DNA from: Kordiimonas lipolytica
Lineage (GTDB): Bacteria > Pseudomonadota > Alphaproteobacteria > Sphingomonadales > Kordiimonadaceae
Assembly: GCF_001550065.1 (NCBI RefSeq)
Contig: NZ_LRUB01000007.1
Location: forward strand, 62,001-126,000
Reading direction: 5' to 3'
Length of the DNA stretch: 64,000 bases
The position numbers were made by a program, and so were the translations under genes. This document shows, piece after piece, positions 1 through 8,626 of the stretch (position 1 is the stretch's first letter; each line of letters begins with the position of its first letter). The notes beneath the pieces were generated by a model. The model was not told where the DNA came from and made no database searches. It worked only from the letters and a program-made list of their open reading frames with translations.

Positions 1-2
1 GC

Positions 3-2015
3 ATGCCAGGACCCATATTATATACAGTTTTCCACCTCAATCTGGCTTTTTCATCAGTTGAAGTAGAAGAACGCAAGACCGTTGTAGAGCGCTGTTATTG
101 GCCCTTGTTGCGCCTAGCGCAGGAAGAAGTCCCGATTGGCCTTGAAGTTACAAGTTTTACGCTTCTTGAAGTTCAGAAGATTGACCCCGACTGGGTCAAA
201 ACGCTGAAAATTCTGGTCGAAGAGGGAAAAGTTGAACTGATTGGCAGTGGTTTCTGCCAGATTATCGGGCCGCTTGTGCCGGCAGAATTGACCCGCCAGA
301 ACCTAAAGTTGGGCCTTGATGACTATGAAGCGTTGTTAGGGTGTCGCCCCACTGTCGCGCTGATTAATGAACAGGCTTATTCCAGTGGTCTCCTGCCGCT
401 TTATAAAGAGGCAGGTTTTGATGCCGTTATGATGGACTGGGCGGAGCCTGCCAGCCACAACAAGAATTGGGAAAAGACGTTCTCCCAACGGCCACAAATG
501 ATTGCCGGAGCTTGCGGCACAGAGTTGCCGGTCATTTGGTCCGACGCGATTTCTTTTCAGAAGTTTCAGCGCTATGCCCACGGGGAATTGACTGCTGAAG
601 AATATTTTGGCTTCCTTTCCGAGCAAATCAACAGTGGGGCCAAGGCAATCCCTGTTTATACCAGTGACGCCGAAGTGTTTGATTATCGCCCCGGGCGGTT
701 CGCGGCAGAGGCGCAGCTTGAGGCCATTAGCGAGTTCGAACGCATTAGATTGCTGCTGACAAGTCTCAAAAAAAGCGACGATGTTGTGTTGGCTCTGCCA
801 AGGGAAGCCCTTGCCGCTCTTGAAGATGGCCAGTCGCCGCCTCTGCGTCTTGATACCAGCGCAGTACCTGTGCCGGTAAAAAAGCAAAGGAAATATAATC
901 TGACACGCTGGGGGCTGACAGGACGCGCCGATTTGAAGCTTAATACCCACTGCTGGCGGCTATATGAGGGCTTCGCTGACGGCACCTTGGCGCCTACGCA
1001 GAATGATTGGCGGCAGCTGTGTCAGATGTGGGCGAGCGACTACCGAACTCATATTACAGGCAAGCGCTGGCTGGAACTCGCCGATAATCTGCCTGCCATA
1101 GAGGTCAGGGAACCGGAACCCCAGAGCGACAGGGGCACCGACCTGCCGCCCAATCTCTCGGTCCAACGGGTGGGCCGGTTCCTCTCTATTGAAGGGGATG
1201 GAGCCCACCTTGTTCTGAATATGCAGCGTGGACTTGCAATTCAGTCATTTGGCCTTGGGGCAGCGGGCGTTGCCTTGTCTGGCAAGCTACCACAGGAAGG
1301 GGTCATAGGAACGCTGGCTCACGGTTTCTTTGAAGATATCGCTTATGGCGCTGATTTCTACAGCGGCCACTTTGTGATCGAGCCGGCATTGTCTCACAAG
1401 GTAACCGATCTTGCCAAGTGCGAGCCAGAGGTAGCCTGCTGTGTATCAACGGGGCAGGTGGAAATTATTGCGAGAATCGCCGCGGGAGGCAGTAGGATTC
1501 ACAAGACGATACGTGTGGACCTGAAGGCGCGTACCGTTGACATCAGTTATGAGTGCAATGAGTTGATGGCGCAGGCCGCATCCAAAAGGCTCGGGTTTGT
1601 AACTTTGAATCCCGACTTTTTTGATCGGAAGACGCTGTTTTATGCCACCCACAATGGTGGAGAGGTGCTTGAACGTTATCCTCTCTTCAGAGATGGCGAG
1701 CTTGTTACGGTGGACCATGGCGCGCCGGTGTCACGGCTGGTGTCGGCTTCATCCGCCCTGGGCACAACCGAAGGCCGCCTATATCTTGGGGATGCTGATC
1801 ATTACGTGTGTGTTGAGATGAAGAGGGCAGATTGTGCCGGCCTCGGCATGGTGGCCTGCGCGCCGGTGCGTGGAAGCTTCTTTCTCCGCGGGTACATGAG
1901 CGTTGGTGAGTTGGACGAGACCAGCAAATTCGACGATCCGGGTTTGGACGCCAAGATTGCACCGATGTCCTTGCGTCAGCGTATATCTCTGGGGAAAACA
2001 GCTAAGCTATTATAA
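3..2015 (+). CDS. Glycoside hydrolase family 57-like protein (670 aa)
   Basis: The N-terminal half (about residues 1-280) has the look of the GH57/polysaccharide-deacetylase-like (beta/alpha)7 barrel: an FHLNLAFSS stretch at residues 10-18 and an INEQAYSSGLLPLYKEAGF stretch near residue 120. The C-terminal half (about 400-670) looks like the all-beta domain that follows such barrels. No signal peptide is visible, so it should be cytoplasmic. The ATG is only two bases inside the window, so the true start could lie upstream and no ribosome binding site can be judged. It sits 69 bases before pseB, pointing to a role with the nucleotide-sugar or flagellin-glycan genes rather than starch metabolism. 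I do not assign catalytic residues, and the substrate is unknown. The family call is from motif memory, the role is inference. Confidence 0.7.
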   Translation: MPGPILYTVFHLNLAFSSVEVEERKTVVERCYWPLLRLAQEEVPIGLEVTSFTLLEVQKIDPDWVKTLKILVEEGKVELIGSGFCQIIGPLVPAELTRQNLKLGLDDYEALLGCRPTVALINEQAYSSGLLPLYKEAGFDAVMMDWAEPASHNKNWEKTFSQRPQMIAGACGTELPVIWSDAISFQKFQRYAHGELTAEEYFGFLSEQINSGAKAIPVYTSDAEVFDYRPGRFAAEAQLEAISEFERIRLLLTSLKKSDDVVLALPREALAALEDGQSPPLRLDTSAVPVPVKKQRKYNLTRWGLTGRADLKLNTHCWRLYEGFADGTLAPTQNDWRQLCQMWASDYRTHITGKRWLELADNLPAIEVREPEPQSDRGTDLPPNLSVQRVGRFLSIEGDGAHLVLNMQRGLAIQSFGLGAAGVALSGKLPQEGVIGTLAHGFFEDIAYGADFYSGHFVIEPALSHKVTDLAKCEPEVACCVSTGQVEIIARIAAGGSRIHKTIRVDLKARTVDISYECNELMAQAASKRLGFVTLNPDFFDRKTLFYATHNGGEVLERYPLFRDGELVTVDHGAPVSRLVSASSALGTTEGRLYLGDADHYVCVEMKRADCAGLGMVACAPVRGSFFLRGYMSVGELDETSKFDDPGLDAKIAPMSLRQRISLGKTAKLL

Positions 2016-2084
2016 TAAAAGAATTGTTTAAGAAATCATTTTCCGGTGATAGGGTGGTGTCGAAGTGGTCAAGGAGGCAAACGG

Positions 2085-3122
2085 ATGGCAACTTTATCCT
2101 TTGACGAATCTAAGTGTGATCTTGCAGGCAAGTCGGTGCTTATCACAGGTGGGACCGGTTCGTTTGGGCGCACACTGCTCAAACGACTGTTGACCCATTA
2201 CAATCCTCGTAGGATCATTTTATTCGCCCGTGGTGAGTTCAGCCATTTTGAATTGCAGCATTCCCTGTCCCCTGAGGAACAGAAGAAAGTTCGCTTTTTC
2301 ATAGGTGATGTTCGCGACCGTGATCGCCTGACGATGGCAATGCGGGATGTGGACATCGTTGTTCATGCCGCTGCGCAAAAGCAAGTGCCGCTTGCCGAGT
2401 ATAATCCATTCGAATGCATCAAGACCAATGTGATTGGCGCAGAAAACGTGGTTCAGGCCTCGATCCGTGCGGGAGTGAAACAGGTCATCGCACTGTCGAC
2501 AGACAAGGCGGTGAACCCGATAAACTTGTATGGTGCCAGCAAGCTGGCTTCTGACAAGATTTTTGTTGCTGCAAATTCACTGGCTTCGGGTACTGGCACA
2601 CGGTTTGCGGTTGTTCGGTATGGGAACGTACTGGGGTCGAAGGGCAGTGTAATCCCGTTTTTTCGCGGCCTTCTCAAGCAGGGCGCGACAGAACTTCCGG
2701 TTACGGACGAGCGTATGACACGCTTTTGGATCACACTTGAGGAAGCTGTCGCCTTCACGTTGTCCTGTCTTCCAATCATGGTAGGCGGGGAAATTTTTGT
2801 ACCTAAGATCCCGTCGATGAAGATTACAGACCTGATCGAAGCCCTCGCTCCTGACATGCCACAGAAAAAGGTAGGTATCAGGCCAGGTGAAAAGTTGCAC
2901 GAAATTATGATCACGGAGCACAATGCCTATAACACCGTGGACATGGGTGATCGTTATGTCATTGAGCCGGAATGGAGCTTCTGGAAGCGACCGACGCTTG
3001 TAGAAAAGGGATATCCAACCATGCCGGAGGGGTTTGAATACGTCAGTGACAAGAATGACAGCTGGATGTCTGCGGAAGAGCTGAAAGAGGTCCTCAAGAC
3101 GATCCCCGAAGGTGGGCAGTAG
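2085..3122 (+). CDS. pseB: UDP-N-acetylglucosamine 4,6-dehydratase (inverting), PseB
   Basis: First enzyme of CMP-pseudaminic acid synthesis: it converts UDP-GlcNAc to the 4-keto-6-deoxy-L-arabino sugar. A short-chain dehydrogenase/reductase fold is evident: Rossmann GGTGSFG at residues 22-28, STDKAVNP at 138-145, and the YxxxK pair Y149/K153. I chose the ATG at 2085, preceded by AAGGAGG at 2071-2077. An earlier in-frame start at 2046 would add 13 residues unlike the family and has no good Shine-Dalgarno site. Length 345 aa is usual. PseC follows after 8 bases, so the two are one operon. In many flagellated bacteria this sugar decorates flagellin, and a flagellin gene lies 1.3 kb away. FlaA1-type dehydratases of similar sequence exist, but the PseC neighbour supports PseB. 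Confidence 0.93.
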   Translation: MATLSFDESKCDLAGKSVLITGGTGSFGRTLLKRLLTHYNPRRIILFARGEFSHFELQHSLSPEEQKKVRFFIGDVRDRDRLTMAMRDVDIVVHAAAQKQVPLAEYNPFECIKTNVIGAENVVQASIRAGVKQVIALSTDKAVNPINLYGASKLASDKIFVAANSLASGTGTRFAVVRYGNVLGSKGSVIPFFRGLLKQGATELPVTDERMTRFWITLEEAVAFTLSCLPIMVGGEIFVPKIPSMKITDLIEALAPDMPQKKVGIRPGEKLHEIMITEHNAYNTVDMGDRYVIEPEWSFWKRPTLVEKGYPTMPEGFEYVSDKNDSWMSAEELKEVLKTIPEGGQ

Positions 3123-3130
3123 CAGGAAAA

Positions 3131-4330
3131 ATGGCAGATACATTTCTACCGTATGGGCGGCACCAAATAGATGAGGATGATATTGCTGCTGTCGTTGATG
3201 TGCTCAGGAATGGCGCACTGACATGCGGTCCCCAGGTAGAAGCATTTGAGCAGGCCTTTGCCCATCAGGTAGGTGCGTCAGAGGCCATCGTCTGTTCAAA
3301 TGGAACAACAGCACTTCATCTTGCGATGATAGGGCTGGATGTTGGCCCCGGCGATGCCGTTATCGTGCCCACCGTGACATTTTTGTCCACCGCCAATGCT
3401 GCTCGCATGGCTGGCGCAGACGTTGTATTTGCCGATGTATGCCCAGACACCGGCCTTCTGACAGTAGAAACGCTTAAGGCAGCTTTTGCGCGGGCATCAA
3501 GTCCGATCAAGGCCGTTTTGCCGGTTCATTTGAACGGGCAATGTGTCGATATGGAAGAAATTTCCGCCCTTTGCCGAGCAGAAGGGGTCGCTATCGTGAC
3601 CGACTGCTGTCATGCGCTTGGGGCGTCATATAAAGGTTCGGTTACTGGCGCGCCAGGAGACGGCCTTTTCGAGGACTTGGCCTGTTTCTCGTTACACCCT
3701 GTCAAATCGATAGCGATGGGGGAGGGGGGCGTAGTCACCACTTCCGACAGTGTGCTTGCGGCGCGTATGAGAATTTTGCGCAGTCAGGGCATGGTGCGTG
3801 ATCCTTCAGCCTGGCAACAGGCAGAGGCCGCGTTTTCTCCGGATTCAGGAGAGCCTAACCCATGGTACTATGAAATGCAGGAGCTGGGCTATAATTACCG
3901 GGCGACTGATCTTCAGTGTGCGCTTGGACTTAGTCAATTGAAAAAGCTGGGTTCTTTTGTGGCTCGCCGACGAGAAATCGCAGCAATCTATGACAGGCAG
4001 ATTGAGGCGCATCTAAACAGTGTGGTGCCAATTCCGTGCACAAAGCTGGCGGATTCTGCCTGGCACCTCTATCCGATCCTGATTGATTTTAAGGCGCAAA
4101 AGAAAGACCGGGCGACAGTGATGTCGGAATTGTCTGCGCTGGGGGTGGGAACACAGGTGCATTACATCCCCGTTTCTTCGCAGCCCTATTATGAAGGCCT
4201 CTATGGTAAGCAAAGTTTTGCAGGGGCTGAGCGCTACTATGAGCGTGTCCTGAGCTTGCCGATATTCCCGGCAATGTCTGATGATGACGTAGCCCGCGTG
4301 GTGGAGTGTCTGGGGAAGATATTGCGCTAA
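3131..4330 (+). CDS. pseC: UDP-4-amino-4,6-dideoxy-N-acetyl-beta-L-altrosamine transaminase, PseC
   Basis: PLP-dependent aminotransferase of the DegT/DnrJ/EryC1/StrS type, second step of pseudaminic acid synthesis, acting on the PseB product. The Schiff-base lysine is K192 in HPVKSIAMGEGG; the SNGTTALHLA cofactor loop is at residues 56-65, and a D-x-C-H-A-L-G stretch near 158-164 binds the pyridine ring. Length 399 aa matches the family. It starts 8 bases after pseB. No pseH, pseG, pseI or pseF is visible in the window, so the rest of the pathway must be upstream or elsewhere. Its 3' end is convergent with the flagellin gene. Confidence 0.92.
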   Translation: MADTFLPYGRHQIDEDDIAAVVDVLRNGALTCGPQVEAFEQAFAHQVGASEAIVCSNGTTALHLAMIGLDVGPGDAVIVPTVTFLSTANAARMAGADVVFADVCPDTGLLTVETLKAAFARASSPIKAVLPVHLNGQCVDMEEISALCRAEGVAIVTDCCHALGASYKGSVTGAPGDGLFEDLACFSLHPVKSIAMGEGGVVTTSDSVLAARMRILRSQGMVRDPSAWQQAEAAFSPDSGEPNPWYYEMQELGYNYRATDLQCALGLSQLKKLGSFVARRREIAAIYDRQIEAHLNSVVPIPCTKLADSAWHLYPILIDFKAQKKDRATVMSELSALGVGTQVHYIPVSSQPYYEGLYGKQSFAGAERYYERVLSLPIFPAMSDDDVARVVECLGKILR

Positions 4331-4387
4331 GCGCCGGATTTCAGAAAGTCTGAATAGAAACTCACGAGGTTATCGCTTGGGCGAAGC

Positions 4388-4412
4388 CCCGGGCTTTCAT
4401 TTGAAGCCCGGG
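4388..4412. terminator. Inverted repeat between convergent pseC and flagellin genes
   Basis: A 9-bp perfect stem (CCCGGGCTT 4388-4396 with AAGCCCGGG 4404-4412) around a 7-base loop sits in the 120-bp gap between two converging genes. There is no long T run on either side, so it may be a bidirectional terminator or mRNA-protecting hairpin rather than a classic intrinsic terminator. Confidence 0.5.
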
Positions 4413-4450
4413 TACAACGCTGGCAATTACGTCATGAAGATGTGCCATCA

Positions 4451-5281
4451 TTAGCCCTGGAAGAGGGAGAGGATGGACTGTGGTGATTGGTTGGCGATCG
4501 ACAGTGCCTGAATACCCAGCTGCTGCTTCACTTGCAGAGCCTGGAGGTTGGCGCTTTCCTTAGCCATGTCTGCGTCGACCAGGTTCCCGATACCTACCTC
4601 GATAACATCGGCCAGTTTGCCGGCGAAGCTACGGTTCTGTTCAAGGGAAGTGGAACCTGCGCCAAGCCTGGTCAGTACAGAGTTCAGGTTGTTGATGGCA
4701 TTGCCCAAGTCGGTCACAGCAGACGCTGCTGCAGTCTGCGTCGAAATGTCCTGAGCGGCAGAGATCGGAATATTTGCGCTACCGAGCGTCAAATCCTGGT
4801 GGTCAACAGTCAGAGTCTGGGTTGCATCGGCGTTGGTGATGGCCACAATCGCATCGGTGCCGCTGTCGATCAGATTCGACCCGTTGAACTCGGCATTGTT
4901 GACGATTGTAGTAATCTGATCGCGCAGAGCCGCAAAGTCTTCCGACAGGGCGTTCCGGCTTGTGCTATCAAGGCCCTGGTCGGCCGCGGCAACGGCTTTC
5001 TCTTTCATCTCCAAAAGGAGGTCGGAAATGGCGTTCGCTGCTGCAAGCGCAATGTCCACAGTGGAAATACCGCGGTCAAGTGACTGTTTAACAGCGTTCA
5101 GACCTTTAAGGTCACCACGCAATTTTTGCGCGATAGAAAAGACGGCTGCGTTATCTTTTGCAGACGAAATCTTGAGACCAGTGTTAATGTGGGTCTGGGT
5201 AACTTCCAGATCCTTACTGGTGGAATTCAGGTTGCGAAGCGCATCAAGGGCGCTGGCGTTTACATTAATTGAAAAGGTCAT
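4451..5281 (-). CDS. Flagellin (short, 276 aa)
   Basis: Flagellar filament subunit. The conserved D0/D1 N-terminus (residues 1-140, with the LxTGLKISSAKDNAA stretch at about 34-46) and C-terminus (about 190-276, ending NQSPQSILSLFQG) are both present and joined by only a short variable segment (about 140-190), as in Caulobacter-type flagellins of 270-280 aa. The Ser/Thr-rich middle offers sites for pseudaminic acid, made by pseB/pseC nearby. A Shine-Dalgarno GGAGAGG precedes the ATG, and a sigma-54 promoter lies about 60 bases upstream. Only one flagellin gene is in this window; alphaproteobacteria often have several. No FlaF or FlbT gene is adjacent. Confidence 0.96.
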   Translation of the reverse strand: MTFSINVNASALDALRNLNSTSKDLEVTQTHINTGLKISSAKDNAAVFSIAQKLRGDLKGLNAVKQSLDRGISTVDIALAAANAISDLLLEMKEKAVAAADQGLDSTSRNALSEDFAALRDQITTIVNNAEFNGSNLIDSGTDAIVAITNADATQTLTVDHQDLTLGSANIPISAAQDISTQTAAASAVTDLGNAINNLNSVLTRLGAGSTSLEQNRSFAGKLADVIEVGIGNLVDADMAKESANLQALQVKQQLGIQALSIANQSPQSILSLFQG

Positions 5282-5342
5282 TTGAACCTCTCCTTTTCAT
5301 GACGTTTTTACCCAACCGATCTCTCGGCTTTCCCCTCTAAAT

Positions 5343-5357
5343 GCAACAGGTGTGCCA
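5343..5357 (-). promoter_or_regulatory. Sigma-54 (RpoN) promoter of the flagellin gene
   Basis: On the minus strand the sequence is TGGCAC-ACCTG-TTGC, a full match to the -24/-12 consensus with the required 10-base GG-to-GC spacing. It lies about 62-76 bases upstream of the flagellin ATG, predicting a 5' leader of roughly 50 bases. Late flagellar genes in Caulobacter relatives use RpoN with the activator FlbD, so this placement is expected. Confidence 0.85.
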
Positions 5358-5531
5358 GTTTTTAACTTGCAATAAGCCATTGAAATATAAGGATAAAAAT
5401 GAATCTTTAGTTTTTCGAAAAAATTGTCGGCAAAAATGGTCCTGTTGGAATCTGCAGGCCAAGGCAGAATCGGGCAGCAGTTTCTGCCGGGTCTTGAGTT
5501 GGCTAAGTGGGAGATAGGCAGATATGGACCT

Positions 5532-5849
5532 TCAGCGGCGGTCGAGCGTAAGCCCTGTGGGCGTGCCCCCGGACGGGCTACCGAGAGTCTTCTTCTTGTG
5601 CTTTTTACTTCGGGAAGTCGTGGGCGTTGCCGCTGCTGTTGCCGCGCCGGACGCGGCCAACGGGAAAAAGGTAACGGGGCGCAGGGGTTCGCCCGTCGCA
5701 TGAGAGGGCTGTGGCGTTTGACGGCCAGCTGCCTTGAACAGCTCATTTAAAAAGGCTGCCTGGCCGGCAAGCCTCCCCAGGGTGGCTCTGATCGGCAGGC
5801 CTGCATTCTGGTTCAGTGAGGGAAGCGTGTGTGGGGTGATGGCCTGCAT
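5532..5849 (-). CDS. Small protein at the end of the flgI operon, unrecognised (105 aa)
   Basis: I do not recognise this protein. It begins 17 bases after the flbY-like stop codon, with an AAGG about 8 bases before its ATG, so it fits as fourth gene of flgI-flgJ-flbY-like. The N-terminal 40 residues could form a helix; the rest is rich in Pro, Ala and Thr and ends in a basic patch (KKHKKK near residue 83). No signal peptide or membrane segment. Overlapping reading frames exist on both strands, so coding status is not certain. If real, a disordered export substrate or hook/rod accessory would fit, but that is a guess. Confidence 0.5.
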   Translation of the reverse strand: MQAITPHTLPSLNQNAGLPIRATLGRLAGQAAFLNELFKAAGRQTPQPSHATGEPLRPVTFFPLAASGAATAAATPTTSRSKKHKKKTLGSPSGGTPTGLTLDRR

Positions 5850-5866
5850 GTCTGGGCCTTAAGGGG

Positions 5867-6352
5867 CTATATAACCTGGTTGAGGCTTAGTGAAGTCGGC
5901 TTGACTGGCCCAGTTGCCCGCATGGATGCATTGCGACCATACCCAACAACAGGGCTGTTTTTTTTGCTGACTTCTTCACCGACGCTTCGGATCAATCCTT
6001 CAGTGACGGACTTTAGCCGCAACACAACACGCGCATGGTCCCGGATTGTTTCACGCAGGGCATCGGTCAGTTGGCGAAGGTACTTGCGGTCAGGGGACGC
6101 TTTGTCTCCCAATTGATATTCATTGACCTTCAACTTTCCGATGGTGTCCTTATATTCGGCCATCAGACGGCTTTTTTCGCCGTGAAGCCGCTTGGCTTCT
6201 TGTGGTTTGCGTTCCTTGAGAAGCTCTGTTTCGCGAGCAATCAAATCCTTTAGTTGCACAGTCAGCTTCGCCAGGCGGGCGCTGTGCCCAGAGAGAGTAG
6301 GGCGCTCTGCGGGCTGGGGGGCTTCTGGCAATGTTTGATTATCCAGTGGCAT
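5867..6352 (-). CDS. FlgN/FlbY-like flagellar protein
   Basis: A 161-residue mostly helical protein (long helices at about 22-60 and 85-130, heptad-like) ending with GYG and a short tail, the general architecture of FlgN-type chaperones for hook-associated proteins. It starts one base after flgJ ends and is third in flgI-flgJ-x, the position held by flbY behind flgI-cheL in Caulobacter. Cytoplasmic, no signal. The chaperone role is inferred from shape and position; I see no residue that decides the matter. Confidence 0.65.
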   Translation of the reverse strand: MPLDNQTLPEAPQPAERPTLSGHSARLAKLTVQLKDLIARETELLKERKPQEAKRLHGEKSRLMAEYKDTIGKLKVNEYQLGDKASPDRKYLRQLTDALRETIRDHARVVLRLKSVTEGLIRSVGEEVSKKNSPVVGYGRNASMRATGPVKPTSLSLNQVI

Positions 6353-6353
6353 G

Positions 6354-6686
6354 TCAAACCTCCTGCATTTTCAAGAGCTCGCGATAAACCTGATCGGCAA
6401 TACCGATGCCGCCTTGCTTGGCGATGGCCTTGCCGGCTTCGGTCACAAACATCGAACGGTACATGCCTTCGGCGTGACCGCCGCCCATCGGGCCATCGGT
6501 CGGAATTGTTTCGAACATTGGGCCAAGCATCTGGGCAATGAAAACAGCTTCGAACTGTTCAGCCGCTTCCCGGGCTGCGCGTTTGGTCGCGTCAGACGAT
6601 CCGGCATTCTGGAGGCCTGCTTTTGCGGCGCCGATCTGGGCGTCGATGGCTTGTGCCTGAGCTGTATCTACGGAAACGACTTGCAT
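6354..6686 (-). CDS. flgJ: FlgJ-type rod-binding protein (N-terminal domain only; CheL-like)
   Basis: A 110-residue rod-binding domain with the typical EAAEQFEAVFIAQMLGPMF and GMYRSMFVTEAGKAIA-type segments of FlgJ. The muramidase domain of enterobacterial FlgJ is absent, which is normal in alphaproteobacteria, where a separate hydrolase opens the peptidoglycan. It acts in the periplasm as a rod cap. The stop codon of flgI overlaps its start region, so translation is coupled. Caulobacter calls this gene cheL. Confidence 0.9.
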   Translation of the reverse strand: MQVVSVDTAQAQAIDAQIGAAKAGLQNAGSSDATKRAAREAAEQFEAVFIAQMLGPMFETIPTDGPMGGGHAEGMYRSMFVTEAGKAIAKQGGIGIADQVYRELLKMQEV

Positions 6687-7813
6687 TACATCACCTGTAT
6701 TTCGGCTTGCATTGCACCCGCGGCCTTGATGGCCTGCAGGATGGAAATCATGTCGCGGGGGCCAACGCCCAAGGCGTTCAAGCCGTCCACAAGGTCTTGA
6801 AGCGTTACAGCGTTCTCAAGAATGGTCAGCTTCTCTGTGCCGGTTTCTTCCACCGTTACTGAGCTGCGTGGTACCACTTGGGTTTGGCCACCCTGGGCAA
6901 AGGCACCAGGTTGGGACACCTGTGGTTCCTCGGAAACGCTAATGGTCAGGTTGCCTTGTGCAATGGCCACGGAATTGATCCGAACCTCCGCGCCCATAAC
7001 GATAATGCCTGTCCGTTCGTCGATGATTACGCGGGCTTTCTGGTCTGGCTTGATCGGCAGTTGCTCGATCTGGGTCAGAATGTCCACCAGTGCCAATTCA
7101 TAGCCGATTGGGCGGTCGATCTGGATCGTAGCCGGGTCGAGCGCACGGGCCATATTGTTCTTGAGCTGGCGGTTGATAGCGCTTGTAACACGCTGGGCTG
7201 TTGTCAGGTCCGGGTTGTGGAGCGACAGCTTCACGGAAGTCATGTCAGACAGCTCGAATGGGATTTCACGCTCTACGATGCCGCCGTTTGCGATACGGCC
7301 ATTTGTTGGTACGCCTTGAACGACGGAGGCAGCCTCGCCCTGTGCGCTGAAACCTGCAACCGCAATGGCGCCTTGGGCCACGGCATAAACTTCACCGTCT
7401 GCGCCCATCAGTGGGGTCGCGAGCAGCGTGCCACCCTTGAGATCCTGAGCGTCACCCATAGAGCTTACGTTGACATCGATGCGGTTACCCTGGCGGGAAA
7501 AGGCCGGCAGATTGGCGGTTACCATAACTGCGGCAACATTTTCCGGGCGCATGGTCTCGCCTTTGGCGTTCACGCCCAGACGTTCCAGCATCGCAGTCAG
7601 GCTTTGTTCAGTGTAAGGAGTGTTCCTGAGCGTGTCGCCCGTACCGTTCAGGCCCACAACGAGGCCGTAACCGATCAACTGGTTCTCACGAATGCCCTCG
7701 ATAGACACGATATCCTTGATCCGCGAAGATGCATGTGCGGCAGGCATTGCCCCCAGAAAGAGGAAGGCAACCATCAGTGTCAGACCGGTCCGAACTTTCG
7801 ATTTGCAAAACAT
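6686..7813 (-). CDS. flgI: Flagellar P-ring protein FlgI
   Basis: Forms the P ring in the peptidoglycan around the rod. A Sec signal peptide (residues 1-28, ending AAHA) is followed by the full-length FlgI sequence, including SRIKDIVSIEGIRENQLIGYGLVVGLNGTGD and the C-terminal DLVDGLNALGVGPRDMISILQAIKAAGA segment. Length 375 aa is usual. An AAGGGTG site precedes the ATG by 8 bases. First gene of a four-gene minus-strand operon, divergent from fliX, as in Caulobacter; a sigma-54-like site lies about 70 bases upstream. Confidence 0.97.
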   Translation of the reverse strand: MFCKSKVRTGLTLMVAFLFLGAMPAAHASSRIKDIVSIEGIRENQLIGYGLVVGLNGTGDTLRNTPYTEQSLTAMLERLGVNAKGETMRPENVAAVMVTANLPAFSRQGNRIDVNVSSMGDAQDLKGGTLLATPLMGADGEVYAVAQGAIAVAGFSAQGEAASVVQGVPTNGRIANGGIVEREIPFELSDMTSVKLSLHNPDLTTAQRVTSAINRQLKNNMARALDPATIQIDRPIGYELALVDILTQIEQLPIKPDQKARVIIDERTGIIVMGAEVRINSVAIAQGNLTISVSEEPQVSQPGAFAQGGQTQVVPRSSVTVEETGTEKLTILENAVTLQDLVDGLNALGVGPRDMISILQAIKAAGAMQAEIQVM

Positions 7814-7881
7814 GCTTTGGCACCCTTACTGATTCATGTGCGGCCAATTTTGCCGCTTATTTCTATCTCGCCTCCAACAAT

Positions 7882-7896
7882 GCGAATATCGTGCCA
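7882..7896 (-). promoter_or_regulatory. Sigma-54-like promoter upstream of flgI
   Basis: On the minus strand TGGCACG-ATAT-TCGC keeps the invariant GG and GC with 10-base spacing and differs from the -24/-12 consensus only at one T of the -12 element. The distance to the flgI ATG implies a leader of about 57 bases. Supported by the stronger site of the same kind before the flagellin gene. Confidence 0.6.
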
Positions 7897-8024
7897 ATTG
7901 AATTGTCTGTTTAACTTGTTGAATTTTAAGGATTTTAATTCTGGGCTATTATTGAATTGGAATTATCTGCCGGTTGGGTGTAGCAATGCTTGCTCATCCG
8001 TTCTTCAAGGAATAAATTAGACGC

Positions 8025-8453
8025 ATGAAGATCTCTGGTTCCGGTTCAGTTCAGTCAAAGACGGTCAAAAAGACCTCTCGCAAGGGTGCGAGTGGTGGGT
8101 CGGCCTTTGCCAGCGAACTTTCCGGAACAAGAGAGAGTTCCGCATCCGGCGCAGCATCAGGGGCAGGGGCCGCAGGGCCTATAGCTTCCCTTGATGCAGT
8201 GATTGCCCTCCAGGGTGTACCGGACGCGACAGAGCGTCGCTCAAAAGGCCTAAAACGTGCTGAAGAGATGCTCGATCTTCTTGAGGAAGTGCGCAAAGGT
8301 ATTCTTCTGGGGGCCATTCCTGCACCTAAGCTTCGGGGCCTTGCGGATATGGCAAGGAATCAGCGCGGCAAGACAGATGATAAGAAGCTGGATGAAATCC
8401 TGGCGGATATCGAGCTCCGGGCCGAAGTTGAGCTGGCAAAACTAGGCGTTTAA
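8025..8453 (+). CDS. fliX: Flagellar assembly regulator FliX
   Basis: FliX is the alphaproteobacterial partner of the RpoN activator FlbD and couples flagellar assembly to late gene expression. The conserved C-terminal half is evident (about residues 55-142, with SLDAVIALQGV, RRSKGLKRAEEMLDLLEEVRKGILLG and a closing ELAKLGV); the first 50 residues are Ser/Gly/Ala-rich and likely disordered. It is divergent from flgI, the same arrangement as in Caulobacter. Its presence agrees with the sigma-54 sites at flagellin, flgI and flgF. Confidence 0.92.
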   Translation: MKISGSGSVQSKTVKKTSRKGASGGSAFASELSGTRESSASGAASGAGAAGPIASLDAVIALQGVPDATERRSKGLKRAEEMLDLLEEVRKGILLGAIPAPKLRGLADMARNQRGKTDDKKLDEILADIELRAEVELAKLGV

Positions 8454-8520
8454 AATCAAAGCCTTATTATTTTTTTCCTGTACATCACAAGATCGTTGGT
8501 GCGTCCGTTTTTATTACAGC

Positions 8521-8549
8521 TTGTGCTGTGGGGCGGAAATCATTATATA
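8521..8549 (+). promoter_or_regulatory. Possible sigma-70-type promoter of dksA
   Basis: TTGTGC (8521-8526) and TATATA (8544-8549) are separated by 17 bases, about 80 bases before the dksA start. The match to the housekeeping consensus is moderate (TTG of the -35, TATA of the -10). A hairpin follows directly downstream. Confidence 0.4.
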
Positions 8550-8551
8550 AC

Positions 8552-8583
8552 CCCCCGAATGTATTGCTCTCGGCCTTCGGGGG
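8552..8583 (+). other. Hairpin in the dksA leader
   Basis: CCCCCGAA (8552-8559) pairs with TTCGGGGG (8576-8583), an 8-bp stem with a 16-base loop. No T run follows, so it is not a classic terminator. It would lie at the 5' end of a transcript from the putative promoter, about 45 bases before the start codon, where it could stabilise the mRNA or tune translation. Confidence 0.4.
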
Positions 8584-8626
8584 AATTCGAGGCGAAGGTC
8601 CAGATTTGGTTTGTTAGGGAGTGACA

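Noticed and set aside
6878..8020. 380-codon plus-strand ORF
   Set aside because: Antisense to flgI, which is full length with signal peptide and conserved motifs.
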